A stretch of 64,000 nucleotides of DNA from Aegilops tauschii subsp. strangulata (Eukaryota > Streptophyta > Magnoliopsida > Poales > Poaceae), in contig NC_053039.3 in NCBI RefSeq assembly GCF_002575655.3, positions 221,173,622-221,237,621 of the forward strand, written 5' to 3'. Below, piece after piece: positions 42,731-54,018 of the stretch. The position numbers and the translations under genes are program-made. The notes beneath the pieces were generated by a model that was not told where the DNA came from, ran no database searches, and saw nothing but the letters and a program-made list of their open reading frames with translations. Positions within the stretch are counted from its first letter, which is position 1. Each line of letters starts with the position of its first letter.

Positions 42731-44763
42731 ATAACCCCCAACCTGAGGGGCTACCACCAACGCTAGTTGACCTGGATTGTCAACTCGGGGCGGGTGATCC
42801 TCTCGACTCGATGTGATTGGTTGCTCTGACCATCGCAAGTATTGAGGTACCGCCGACTCAGTTGCACTGACTACATGCTTATGAACCTTCTGATCTCTCT
42901 TGCAAAGACTTATGGTGAAAATGTGATACTGGACACCGTTAAGTTGCTTTGGATTACTCTGGTATCCTGACTGATGCTGCTGGTTACCCTGACCAGACTG
43001 TTGGTTATGACTACCCTGATTGCCCTGTCATTGATACCTAGAATTTGAGCCCCCGCCACCAAAGCCAGGCCCTTGAGAGCCGGATCCTGGCCCGCCTGGC
43101 GGCCCATTATTATTGCCGTGACCTGGATTATAATTCTGGTACTCTCGCATTATGAAACAATCCTTCCATGCATGAGGTGACGGCTGACCGGGCAGACTAT
43201 GCTTTGGGAAACGGTCATTAAGCATTGCCTCAAGGTTAAATTTTGGTCCTCCAAATTGCGGCTTGCCCTTACGACGCTGATTTTTATATCCAGTGTTGGT
43301 GTTAGCTACCAGATCTGACCCGCCATCAGGTTGGCTGCGCTTACTACCATTACCCTGGTTGTGACCATTATGCCCTGTCACGTTCTGCTGCTGACCCTTA
43401 CCATTAGCACTCTTCTTTCCCTTGTTGGACTTCTCATCATCGTATCCAGGGTCTTTGGTATTATCAGAGTCGGCATACTTGATGAGAGCTGCCATGAGCT
43501 CCCCCATGTCACTACAGTATCGCTTAAGCCGCCCAAGCTTCTGCTTGAGGGGGTAAAGTGACAATTCTTCTCCAGAATCAGAATAGTAGAGCCTGCCGCA
43601 ATCCTATCCGATGAGTGGATAATCGCTGAGAACCGGCGAACCCAATTGTGGGCCGACTCATCCTCCCGCTGCACACAGTTTTCCAGGTGAATAATCAGCC
43701 GAGGCTGCTTACACATTCCCTTAAAGTTCTGAATGAAACGCGCCTTAAACTCAGCCCATGAACTGATGGATTTGGCGGGTAATCCTTTCAACCAGGTACG
43801 AGCCGGTCCATCCAGCATCATGGTAAAGTACTTGGCACACACAACATCATTACACATCCAGCATCTCCATAGCTAGTTCATAGCTTCCAATCCAAGCCTC
43901 GGGTGGAATATCAGTTGTGTAATTAGGCACCTTACGGGACCCTTAAAACCTTTGGGAAGACGTTCATTGCGTAGAGCCGGTACTAGACACGGCACACCAA
44001 CCATCCTAGAAATTATCTCAGCCTCAATAGACGCCGAAGGGTTTACTGGAAACTGCTGATGAGCCCCTAGTTGAGCCACCAATTCATCCTCACAACGGGC
44101 TCTAGCCTGATCCACCATGGCCTGAGCTTCGTTCACCCTATGATCATCTCGGGGCGGGTCTTCATTACGAGGTAGGTGACGACGTTGTTCACTGCTGGAA
44201 ACTGCCGGTAACTCAATATGCCGGCTATAGCTTCGACTTGGGTAGGGTGTTGAATGAACACGCTCACGACTATATGAGTAAGCCGCCTACTAAACCACAA
44301 CCGTCTGAAGAAGCTCCATCGTGTTCCGAGTCTCTATCGCCGATGGAGACTCGCCTTCGATCGGGATAGCTGCCAGCCATGTGGCTGCTGCTATCATGTT
44401 ATCCACTGGGTTAGAATAATGGCCAGAAGGTATTGGAACCCGTTGAGGTGGGGTCAGATCCCTATAGGGCGGGTCTGGCACACGAGGTTGTGCCGCCGCT
44501 TCGATTCCTGGCGCCTCAACAACCCGGGATACACCGGGCGGGTTACTCGTTCCTGCCCCAGGCGTGTTAAAAAGATTCTGTCCCTCAAACTGTGAAGGTA
44601 AGCGGCTCTGATGCCTCCTTCGAAGAACAACATTGGATGCGTTCTGATCCAGACTCAGACGAAAAGCTTCTGCTCTTATCCGCTGTGACTCGGCCTCCAA
44701 CGTAGCCCGCTCTGTTGTCATCCTGGCGTTCTCTGCATTAAGATCCTCTTGGGCCTTGGCCAC
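42731..44763 (-). pseudogene. Gypsy (Fatima-like) gag, broken
   Basis: Pieces at 44290-44763 (coiled-coil-like start QEDLNAENARMTTERATLEA, then a Pro-rich region), 43873-44136, 43378-43857 and 43028-43564 form one gag. The retrotransposon gag core is AKYFTMMLDGPARTWLKGLP followed by WAEFKARFIQNFKG. The C-terminal part is Gly/Asn-rich with no clear CCHC knuckle, and runs to the junction with the CACTA at 42731. A stop at 44290, a frame change near 43900 and another near 43560 are visible. The 3' end is in frame with the protease piece left of the CACTA. Confidence 0.8.
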
Positions 44764-44769
44764 CTTGTT

Positions 44770-45388
44770 TCACACCTTTGCCACCTCTGCATTATGATGC
44801 ACTTTATACACCGGAGTTACCTCTGCGGCTAACAGAGTTGCCAAAGTATCCAAGAGCTCCGATAAGACTTGAGCCAGCGGCCGTACTGAACCGCTCGCCC
44901 CGGCTGTCGCAACAGTAGTTGAACCGGATGTCATAGCCACGGCAGTTGATGAATTTAGCATTGGTTGCGTACCAGGCATAAAAATAGCAGCCCTGTTTGG
45001 TGGCTCATAGTGATTCGAAATAGCTCCCAAGCCCGCTATCTTGAAGCTGATAGATTGACTCGGTCTCTCCAGTTGAGGACTCATCACCTGAATAGATGGC
45101 CGTCTCTCCACCAGATGCGGAGCCTTCCTCAAGATCTGCACCATGAACAAAGCCCATAAAGACATGCTTCCGGCCGGGTTGACCCGTGGCGGGTCGTGCG
45201 CACTGAGCCGTCTCGATGATGTCGGTGCAGGCATCTGTCTCAGGCTCTAACTTGCCGATTTTGCCGATGAAGACGTGAATTCCGCCAAAGGGGACCCGGT
45301 ACCCGTACTCGATTGAGTCGGCCTCGGGGCCCTAGCCAGCGTCGTCAATGTAGATCTTGCCGCGGTGACTCTTGGTCATTGGGGCCAT
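44770..45388 (-). pseudogene. Leader reading frame upstream of Fatima-like gag
   Basis: It begins MAPMTKSHRGKIYIDDAG at 45388, then a TAG. It continues in shifting frames with IEYGYRVPFGGIHVFIGKIG and a Ser/Thr-rich part up to the gag start. I recognise this as the usual start of the Fatima-like polyprotein but know no domain in it. Confidence 0.5.
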
Positions 45389-45453
45389 GGTGCATCCTTC
45401 AATCCCTGAGAAATTGCCCTTCAAGAACTCGAAACAACCGTGCTCTGGCCCCA

Positions 45454-45467
45454 CGGTGGGTGCCAAC
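45454..45467 (-). promoter_or_regulatory. Primer-binding region of the Fatima-like element
   Basis: Minus-strand GTTGGCACCCACCG directly follows the 5' LTR. A TGGC(G/A)CCCACCGTGGGG sequence at this place is typical of several Triticeae Gypsy elements. I do not assign the tRNA. Confidence 0.6.
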
Positions 45468-46013
45468 TGTCGTGTTTTTGTCACGGCAGATGCCTTGTAA
45501 AAGGACTTAGGTGTGGAGCCATCGCAACATGGGTTAGCTTGAAAGGGTTGAGCGGGACAAAGGACACAAGAGTTTATCCAGGTTCGGCCCCTCACAATGA
45601 GGTAAAAAGCCTACATCTTGCTTCTAGTTATATTGCTTGAGTCTCGATTACAAGGGAGCAATTACACTTGACCTAACTATCGATCAATTGTTTCTTGAGT
45701 TAACCCGCCGCCGGGTCTCGCCTTTATATACACAGTCGAGGTCCGGCGGCTTACGAGAGTCGAGGTCGGGTCACACAACGTAACCGACTCTGGTTCTAAT
45801 TTCCTTGCCTTACAAAGCAAGTCATCATCGGGCGGCTCATACCTTTGGGTCTTGAGTCTCCTTCGGGTCTTGGGCCTTCGATCGGCCTGCCTATGAGCCG
45901 CCATCTTATTGTCTTGTCTTCTTGGGCCCGATTTGGGCCCTTCGCTATGAGTCGCCAATTGTGTAACCCGGCCCCTCCTGGGCAGGTCACACCGCGGGGT
46001 TATATCCCCAACA
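45468..46013 (-). repeat. 5' LTR of the Fatima-like element (546 bp)
   Basis: Starts (minus strand) TGTTGGGGATATAACC and ends CACGACA. A minus-strand TATATAAAGG at about 45722-45731 is a probable TATA box. Only its last ~245 bases are matched by the 3' LTR remnant at 1422. Confidence 0.9.
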
Positions 46014-47754
46014 GCTATGTATCGGCCTTTACTTTTTGTGCATGAATTATTCTTTTATGACATGCCGATGCATAGGTAGAGAGTTAGACTTCGTTGTTAC
46101 ATGATATATGTTGCCTTGCACTCACTACTAAATTACAAATCATCGTTAATTAAAATTGGCTTTGATATACCTTGGGATTCGGGTGGATCAATTACTTGAG
46201 CATTGTATGCCTAGCTTAATGGCTTTAAAGAAAGCGTTGCCAGGGAGACAACCCGGAAGTTTTAGAGAGTCATTTATTTATGTTGTGTGCTTTGAAAAAG
46301 TTTAAAAACAAAAAATATAGAGGGGAACCTAAAAACTTTTCAAAAAGAAAAGTGAAAGTGAGAAAGACGAACACCGTTGAAGTGGGGGATATCCTTGAAC
46401 TTGTTCATGCCTATGGAAACTTTGTGAATATTAATTACAGAAACTTTTCAACAAAAATAATTATCCCCTTGTACAAATCCATTGTATTATAAAAAATAAT
46501 GTGCCAAGATTTACCTTTAGGATGTTTAAATTGCTTGTTTGGTGTGTGCGGCGAAAAAACAGAAACTTTTGCTGTAGTGCGTGAATTTACATTTTTTACT
46601 GGAACATGCAAAATTTCTGAAACTTTTACATAGTACTGCTATGCAAATTTTTTATTCTGTCCTAATGTTTCAGAATTTTTTGAGTTACAGAAGTATATGT
46701 AGCATATGTATCTTTACAGATTATCCTGTTTTCACAGATTGTTGTTATAGTTCCATTATTTGCGTATGTTTGAAATCTTGTTGAGCCCCGTTGACTTGGG
46801 AGCCATATACTTGTGATAGCATAGAGTGGGTAATGTTGGATTATAATTATACCATAATGTTGCAGCAGTACATGATGGGATTTGATGTTATATGTACTAA
46901 CCCCGCTAATAAAAAGTTCGGTTAAGTTTTGTGTGGATGAAGTGTTCGAAGATCGAGGTGGTATCGATATGAGGAGAATCAGAAGAGGCAAGAGTTCAAG
47001 CTTGGGGATGTCCAAGGAACCCCAAGTAAATATTCAAGGAGACTCAAGCGTCTAAGCTTGGGGATGCCCCGGAAGGCATCCCATCTTTTTTCAACAAGTA
47101 TCAGTATCTTTCAGTTTTTGTTTTGTTCACATGATATGCGTAAATTCTTGGAGCATCTTTTGTGTTTATTTTGCCTTTTTATTTTGTGCACCATGATGGT
47201 ATGAGATAGTCCTTGGTTGATTTATAAAATGCTCTTTGCACTTCACTTATATCTTTTGAGTATGGCTTTATAGAATGCTTCATGTGCTTCACTTATATCA
47301 TTTGGAGTTTGGATGCCTGTTTCTCTACATAGGAAAACCGCCATTTGTAGAATGCTCTTTTGCTTCAATTATATTTGTTAGAGCGTGGGGAAATCTTTTG
47401 TAGAAATAATTAAAGTCTCATGCCTCGCTTATATCTATTTAGAGTCAACGGGAATCGGTCATTCACATGGTTAGTCATAAAATCCTACATAAAACTTGTA
47501 GATCACTGAATATGATATGTTTGATTCTTCGCAATAGTTTTGTGATATAGAGATGGTAATATGTGGGAGGTACTAGTGAGTGATTGTGGTTTAGTAGGAA
47601 TATTGGTGTTAAGGATTGTGATTCCCGAAGCATGCACGTATAGTATCTCGTTATGGTAAGAAGTTGGAGCATGATTATTGATTGCTTCCTTTGTGTGGAG
47701 GTCGGGGGCGTGTGATGGTTAACTTGTAGGATCAAAAGTATGTCTAGAGGGAGG
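46014..47754 (+). mobile_element. Outer Gypsy-type element, 3' internal region
   Basis: It continues the element broken at 1421. It holds typical 3' sequence: 'ccttgggattcgggtggatc', 'gcctagcttaatggctttaa', two 'aagcttggggatg' motifs near 46988 and 47058, and several 'cttcacttatatc' repeats. Only short unrelated frames are open. It leads to an LTR start at 47755. Confidence 0.7.
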
Positions 47755-48480
47755 TGATACGTCTCCAACGTATCTATAATTTTTGATTGTTCCATGATGT
47801 TATATTATCAATCTTGGATATTTTATAATCATTTTATAGTCATTTTATATCAATTTTTGGTACTAACCTATTGGCATAGTGCCAAGTGTCAGTAGCTATT
47901 TTTTGCAAGTTTTTTACATCACAGGAAATCAATACCAAATGAAGTCCAAATGCAACAAAACTCTACGGAGATTTTTTTGGACCATAAGACACCTAATGGG
48001 CCAAGGCTGCGCCTGGGGGGTGCTCCGAGGTGAGCACAACCCACCAGGGCGCGCCAGGAGGCCCAGGCGCGCCCTAGTGGGTTGTGCCCACCTCGGGTGC
48101 CCCCGGACCGCCTCTTGCTCTATAAATACCCTAATATTCCAGAAACCCTAGGGGAGTCGACGAAAATCAATTCCAACCGCCGCAGAGTCCAGAACCACCA
48201 GATCCAATCTAGACACCATCTCGGATGGGGTTCACCACCTCCATTGGTGCCTCTCCGATGATGCATGAGTAGTTCTTTGTAGACCTTCGGGTCCGTAGTT
48301 AGAAGCTAGATGGCTTCCTCTCTCTCGTTGAATTCTCAATACAATGGTCTCTTGGAGATCCATATGATGTAACTCTTTTTGCGGTGTGTTTGTTGGGATC
48401 GGATGAACTTTGTTGGGATCTTTTTATATCCATGAAAGTATTTGAGTTTCTTTGATCTCTTTTATGCATGATTGCTTAAA
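47755..48480 (+). repeat. Truncated LTR of the outer Gypsy-type element
   Basis: It starts TGATACGTCTCCAACGTATC and is nearly identical to 50088-50822 for about 730 bases. It then stops at 'catgattgctta'; the remaining ~860 bases of the LTR are missing. It contains GCTCTATAAATACCC near 48115, a likely LTR TATA box. Confidence 0.8.
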
Positions 48481-50087
48481 TTGATCTCTTTTATGAATGA
48501 GAGAGCCAAAATTATGTCATGACTTGTTAGAATTGATCTCTATGCCTCACTTACATTTTTATGAGCTATGGACTTGCTCTAGTGCTTCACTTATATCTTT
48601 TTGAGCACGGTGTGCTTTAGTATTTCTGAAGAAATACTCTCTTGCTTCACTTAGATTTGTTTGAGAGTTAGTAAAATTTTCAAGAAATTCTCTCTTGCTT
48701 CACTTAAATTAATTTGAGAGAAAGAAATATTATGCTCATGATCTTCACGTATATTTGTTAGAACTTATCAAAAGGAACACATGAAAATTAGTTCCAAAGT
48801 GATAGATATCCAAGAAGGATATGATAAAAACTTTCATGAAGATCATTGGATAAAATAAACTTGATTCTTGGTAATAGTTTTGAGATATGATGATGTGATA
48901 TGTGAGTTATGTTGATGAGTAATTATGCTTTAGTAAGAATATTGGTGTTAAGGTTTGTGATTCCCTATGCAAGCACGAAAGTCAATAATTATGCAATGAA
49001 ATTATATCCTACTTGTGGTGCATTATTCGGTGTTAATTATCCTTAATGCTCGCTTATGAGATTATTCATTTCTTGGTTGGTCGCTTCTCTATCTTTTTGC
49101 TAGCCTTCATTTTGCACTAAGTATGATCACTACTTGTGCATCCAAAAACCTTTAAACCAGTTTTGCCACATGAGTGCACTATATCTACCTATATGCGGTA
49201 TTCTTTTTCCGTTCTAAGCAAATTTGTATGTGCCACCTCTAATTTTCAAAATAAACTTCTCTTTTGTCTGTTCGTTTCGCTCACGGAGCTGTGAGGGGTG
49301 GCTAATATTTTCCATGCTAGATGTGTTATTCTCACGATGAGTGTTTATTCACTTGTCATTGCACGAGAGTAAGGCAAAGGTATTAGGGATGCCCAATCCC
49401 GAAATAAAAAATGAATTTACTTTATGTTGTCAAATAATAAGTTCCTTGGAAAGTGTTGGTATGGAAGGCAGCCGTGGATACGGCTAGCCATGGAAAGTGA
49501 AAGTATGGATGAAAAAGGAAAAACTTTATTTTCTGTTTGGGAACCGCCTATGATATATCCATGGAAAGTTTTGGGAACTCTAAGTCATTTTCGTTGGTGG
49601 GAAGGACACACCTCCCAAAATGTTTTTATCTCTAAGTTTTTCGCTTTGAGCTCTGGCACCTCTACAAATCCCTACTTCCCTCCGTGAAGGGTCTTTCTTT
49701 TACTTTATGCAGTTTTTATTTTTGAATTTGAGTCTCCATCTTCTCTTATAAAATCACCAACTAGGAGGCAATATGATCATACTTGAGCATTGGGTGTAGG
49801 TAATATTCGAGTGTGTTTCATGAATGGATCAATGATTGAGCATGATGGGCTAGGGATAACTTATTTTAGCGTTGATATTTTGAAACACATGGTTGCTTGT
49901 TGATATGCTTGAGTATTTAAGTTATCATGTCAAAACTAGACTATTGCTTTGAACAATATAAAAGTCCAATGTCCATGCTATAAAGAAAAGAAATATGATA
50001 TGACATGATAGGCAGCATTCCACATCAAAAATTCTGTTTTTATCACTTACCTATTCGAGGACGAGTAGGAGTTAAGCTTGGGGATGC
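48481..50087 (+). mobile_element. 3' internal region of a second, related Gypsy-type element
   Basis: It resembles 47210-47754 at its start and extends further, through 'gaggggtggctaatattttc' and 'gggaactctaagtcattttc', to GGACGAGTAGGAGTTAAGCTTGGGGATGC directly before an LTR. It has no gag or pol. The stretch 49424-49687 is open but resembles only element 3' sequence. It joins the truncated LTR at 48480. Confidence 0.65.
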
Positions 50088-51681
50088 TGATATGTCTCCA
50101 ACGTATCTATGATTTTTTATTGTTCCATGCTGTTATATTATCAATCTTGGATGTTTTATAATCCTTTTATAGTCATTTTATATTATTTTTTGGTACTAAC
50201 CTATTGACATAGTGCCAAGTGCCAATTGCTATTTTCTGCATTTTTTTACATCACAGGAAATCAATACCAAATGGAGTACAAATGCAACGAAACTCTACGG
50301 AGATTTTTTTTGGACCAGAAGACACCTAATGGGCCAAGGCTGCGCCTGGGGGTGCTCCGAGGAGAGCAAAACCCACCAGGGCACGCCAGGAAGCCCAGGC
50401 GCGCCCTGGTGGGTTGTGCCCACCTCGGGTGCCCCCCGAACTGCCTCTTTGCTCTATAAATACCCCCAATATTCTAGAAACCCTAGGGGAGTCGACAAAA
50501 ATCAATTCCAGCCTCCGCAGAGTCCAGAACCACCAGACCAATCTAGACACCATCTCGGATGGGGTTCACCACCTCCATTGGTGCCTCTCCGATGATGCGT
50601 GAGCAGTTCTTTGTAGACCTTCGGGTACGTAGTTAGTAGCTAGATGCCTTCCTCTCTCCCGCTAAATTCTCAATACAATGGTCTCTTGGAGATCCATATG
50701 ATGTAACTCTTTTTGCGGTGTGTTTGTTGGGATCGGATGAACTTTGAGTTTATGATCAGATCTATCTTTTTATATCCATGAAAATATTTGAGTTTCTTTG
50801 ATCTCTTTTATGCATGATTGCTTATAGCCTCGTATTTCTTCTCCGATATTTGGGTTTTGTTAGGCCAACTTGTTCTATTTATCTTGCAATGGGAAGAGGT
50901 GCTTTGTAGTGGGTTCGATCTTGCGGTGCTTGATCCCAATGACAGAAGGGGAAACGACACGTATGTATCGTTGCTACTAAGGATAAAACGATGGGGTCTA
51001 TCTCTACATAGATAGATCTTGTCTACATCATGGCATCATTCTTATTGCATTACTCCATTTCTCCATGAACTTAATACAGTAGATGCATGCTGGATAGCGG
51101 TCAATGTGTGGAGTAATAGTGGTAGATGCAGGCAGGAGTCGGTCTACTAATCTTGGACGTGATGCCTATATAATGATCATTGTGTGGATATCGTCATGAT
51201 TATTTGAAGTTCTATCAATTGCCCAACAGTAATTTGTTTACCCACCGTTTGCTATTTTTCTCGAGAGAAGCCACTAGTGAAACCTACGGCCCCGGAGTCT
51301 CTTTCTCATATTATTTGCCTTTGCGATCTATTTTCCTTTGCATTTATTTTCAGATATATTAAACCAAAGATACAAAAATACCTTGCTGCATTTTATTCTT
51401 ATTTATTTTATTTGGCGTTCGATCTATCAATCTACTACAATTGTATTCACGTCTGTTTGCCCATCTTGGGGCGCCGCTACCCGAAAGGGATTGACAACCC
51501 CTTTTACACGTCAGGTTGCGAGAAGTTGTTATCTGTGTGCAGGTGCTATTTATGTTGTGTTGCTTGGTTCTCCTACTGGTTCGATAACCTTGGTTTCATC
51601 ACTGAGGAAATACCTACCGTCGTTGTGCTGCATCATCCCTTCCTCTTTGTGGAAATACCGACGTAGCTTCAAGCCGCATCA
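50088..51681 (+). repeat. 3' LTR of Gypsy-type element (plus orientation, ~1594 bp)
   Basis: It starts TGATATGTCTCCAACGTATC and ends CAAGCCGCATCA. The reverse complement of this sequence is at 59228-60812. A TATA-like GCTCTATAAATACCCCC lies near 50450. The preceding AAGCTTGGGGATGC is the usual purine-rich segment before the 3' LTR in this family. Confidence 0.85.
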
Positions 51682-53300
51682 TGGGGTGATTAGACTACTT
51701 GACCAAATAAAAATCTAGCATTTTCCCAATTTTATGTCTTGGCATGTTTTAAGCATCTTAAAACAAGTCAAGCAATCAACCTACACATGCAATTCTAAGA
51801 GTATAGCAGCGGAATGTAAATCATTGCATATGAAGGTAAAGGGGAGGAGTTTGGAGGGAGCAAACACAATGTAGACACGGAGATTTTTGGCGTGGTTCCG
51901 ATAGGTGGTGCTATCGTACATCCACGTTGATGGAGACTTCAACCCACGAAGGGTAATGGTTGCGCGAGTCCACGGAGGGCTCCACCCATGAAGGGTCCAC
52001 GAAGAAGCAACCTTGTCTATCCCACCATGGCCATCGCCCACAAAGGACTTGCCTCACTTGGGTAGATCTTCACGAAGTAGGCGATCTTTCCCTTACAAAC
52101 TCCTTGGTTGACGGAGGCGCCCAAGTGACACCTAACCAATCTAGGAGACACCACTCTCCAAAAGGTAATAGATGGTGTGTTGATGATGAACTCCTTGCTC
52201 TTGTGCTTCAAATGATAGTCTCCCCAACACTCAACTCTCTCTCTCACGGATTTGGATATGGTGGAAAGATGATTTGAGTGGAAAGCAACTTGGGGAAGGC
52301 TAGAGATCAAGATTCCTGTGGTTGGATTGCAATTTCTTGGTCTCAACACATGAGTAGGCGGTTCTCTCTCAGAAAATGAGTAGTGGAAGTGTAGGCACGT
52401 TCTGATGGCTCTCTCTCTAATGGAGAGGAGGGTGGAGGGGTATTTATAGCCTCCACACAAAATCTAATTGTTACACACAGTTTATCAAACTCGGTGGGAC
52501 CGAATAGTGAAACTCGGTGAGACCGACCTGGTTCAAAATGTGAACGTTAGGCTTTTCGGTGGGACCGACATGATCAACTCGGTGAGACCGATGCGCTAGG
52601 GTTGGGGCAAAACATGATCTCGGTGTGACCGATTACTTCAACTTGGGGAGACCGATTTCAGTAATAAGCAAACAGAGAGTTGGTCAGGCAAACTCAGTGG
52701 GACCGATCGCTCATTTCGGTGAGACCGAAAAGTTACGAAAAGGAAACAGAGAGTTTGAATTGCCAACTCGGTGGGACCGATCGCTCATCTCGGTTAGACC
52801 GAAACGCTACGAAGGGAAACAGAGAGTTTGTAATCCCATCTCGGTGAGACCGAGATCCCTATCGGTAAGACAGAACTGATTAGGGTTTCTGGCTATGGCT
52901 ATGTCAAGTGAACTCGGTGGCGCCGGATAGATCAAATTGGTGGGGCCGAGTTTGACTTTATGTTTAGGACATATGTGGAAATGAGAAAGTTGTTGAGGGC
53001 TTTTGGAGCATATCACTAAGCATTTTGAGCAAGCAAGCCATTAAGCAACACATCATCCCCTTTTAATAGTATTGGCTTTTCCTATGGACTCAATGTGATC
53101 TTGGATCACTAAAATGAAAATGTAGAGTCTTAAGCTTTTGCCAATATGTGTCCTTAGCATTTTGATGGGTCCACATCTCTTAGTCCATGCCATGCCAATC
53201 ATTGAACTTTCTGAAATGATTATCTTGAAAGAATATTAGTTCAATGAGCTATATTTTGTTAAGAATTACCAAAACCACCCAGGGATTAGTTGCACTTTCA
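51682..53300 (-). repeat. Probable 3' LTR of the second Sirevirus
   Basis: The inner end is GGGATTAGTTGCACTTTCA at 53300, followed directly by ATCTCCCATTTTTGG, the same arrangement as 27973/27974 in the first Copia. It contains a cluster of about 14 TCGGTGnGACCGA-type motifs (52485-52935). The outer end is not confirmed because the partner LTR is outside the window. Confidence 0.6.
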
Positions 53301-53775
53301 ATCTCCCATTTTTGGTAATTGATGACAACATATAGATCAAAGCTTCGACAAATGATAATAAGAATGAAATACACCGTCGCTTTGAGAAGTATGTGATAAG
53401 CAAGAGCTCCCCCTAAATTTGTGCCTTATTTATGATTTGCTTTTGAATGCAAATGCAAAATCAATTAGGATCATGGGTTACTCTTCCATGTCACATACAT
53501 CTTGGTGGAGCACTCAAAATGATAGAATGTGAAATATGCACTCATCACCAAGACAAGATGTTAATGATCATACATGAGAGATAGAATATCATCATTCAAC
53601 ACAAATATTAAAGTATGATATGATCAAGCACATGACCATATAAGTATCTCACACACACATAAGTAGAGTATCAACCAAACAAGCAAGCAAATAAGTAGCA
53701 AGAGAGACCAAAAAGCAGCAAAACACTCTCTCTCTATCGAAGCCTATGATCTATACACTTTCTCCCCCTTTGGCA
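53301..53775 (-). promoter_or_regulatory. Polypurine tracts of the second Sirevirus
   Basis: Minus-strand purine tracts lie at 53301-53315 (at the LTR), 53405-53414 and 53761-53772, matching the multiplied-tract arrangement of the first Copia. Confidence 0.65.
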
Positions 53776-54018
53776 ACAAGTTACAAAAAAGCTCGAAAAT
53801 GCATAGTTCTATACGACACTCTAAGCATGATCTCCAGGAGCTCCGGAGTGCGAAGATGGTGTGGAGAGAGCAACATTTGCGAAGACTTCTGCTGGCGTCT
53901 GAGGAGCTAGAGGGGTTGCCACTGGAGGGGCAACTAAGGCTGTGGCTGCAGGAGCTGAGGTTGTAGCCCTAGTGTCTTTCACTGGCACTCCTGCAGACCT
54001 CTGTCTTCTGGGTACCCT

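Larger units (their letters stand above)
1422..46013 (-). mobile_element. Gypsy LTR retrotransposon (Fatima-like), interrupted by a CACTA element
   Basis: The element is bounded by TGTCGTG... at 1422 and ...CCCCAACA at 46013. It is flanked by the identical 5-bp duplication GCTAT at 1417-1421 and 46014-46018. All coding is on the minus strand: gag near the right (5') LTR, and protease, reverse transcriptase, RNase H and integrase towards the left (3') LTR. The CACTA element occupies 5671-42730, so the Gypsy itself is only about 7.5 kb. Frameshifts and stops show it is inactive. The two LTRs share about 244 aligned bases at roughly 90% identity by eye, pointing to an old insertion. Fatima is my best family guess. 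Confidence 0.85.

Noticed and set aside
49424..49687. 87-codon frame as a small gene
   Set aside because: The same sequence recurs inverted near 61114-61340 as non-coding 3' internal sequence of the Gypsy-type family.
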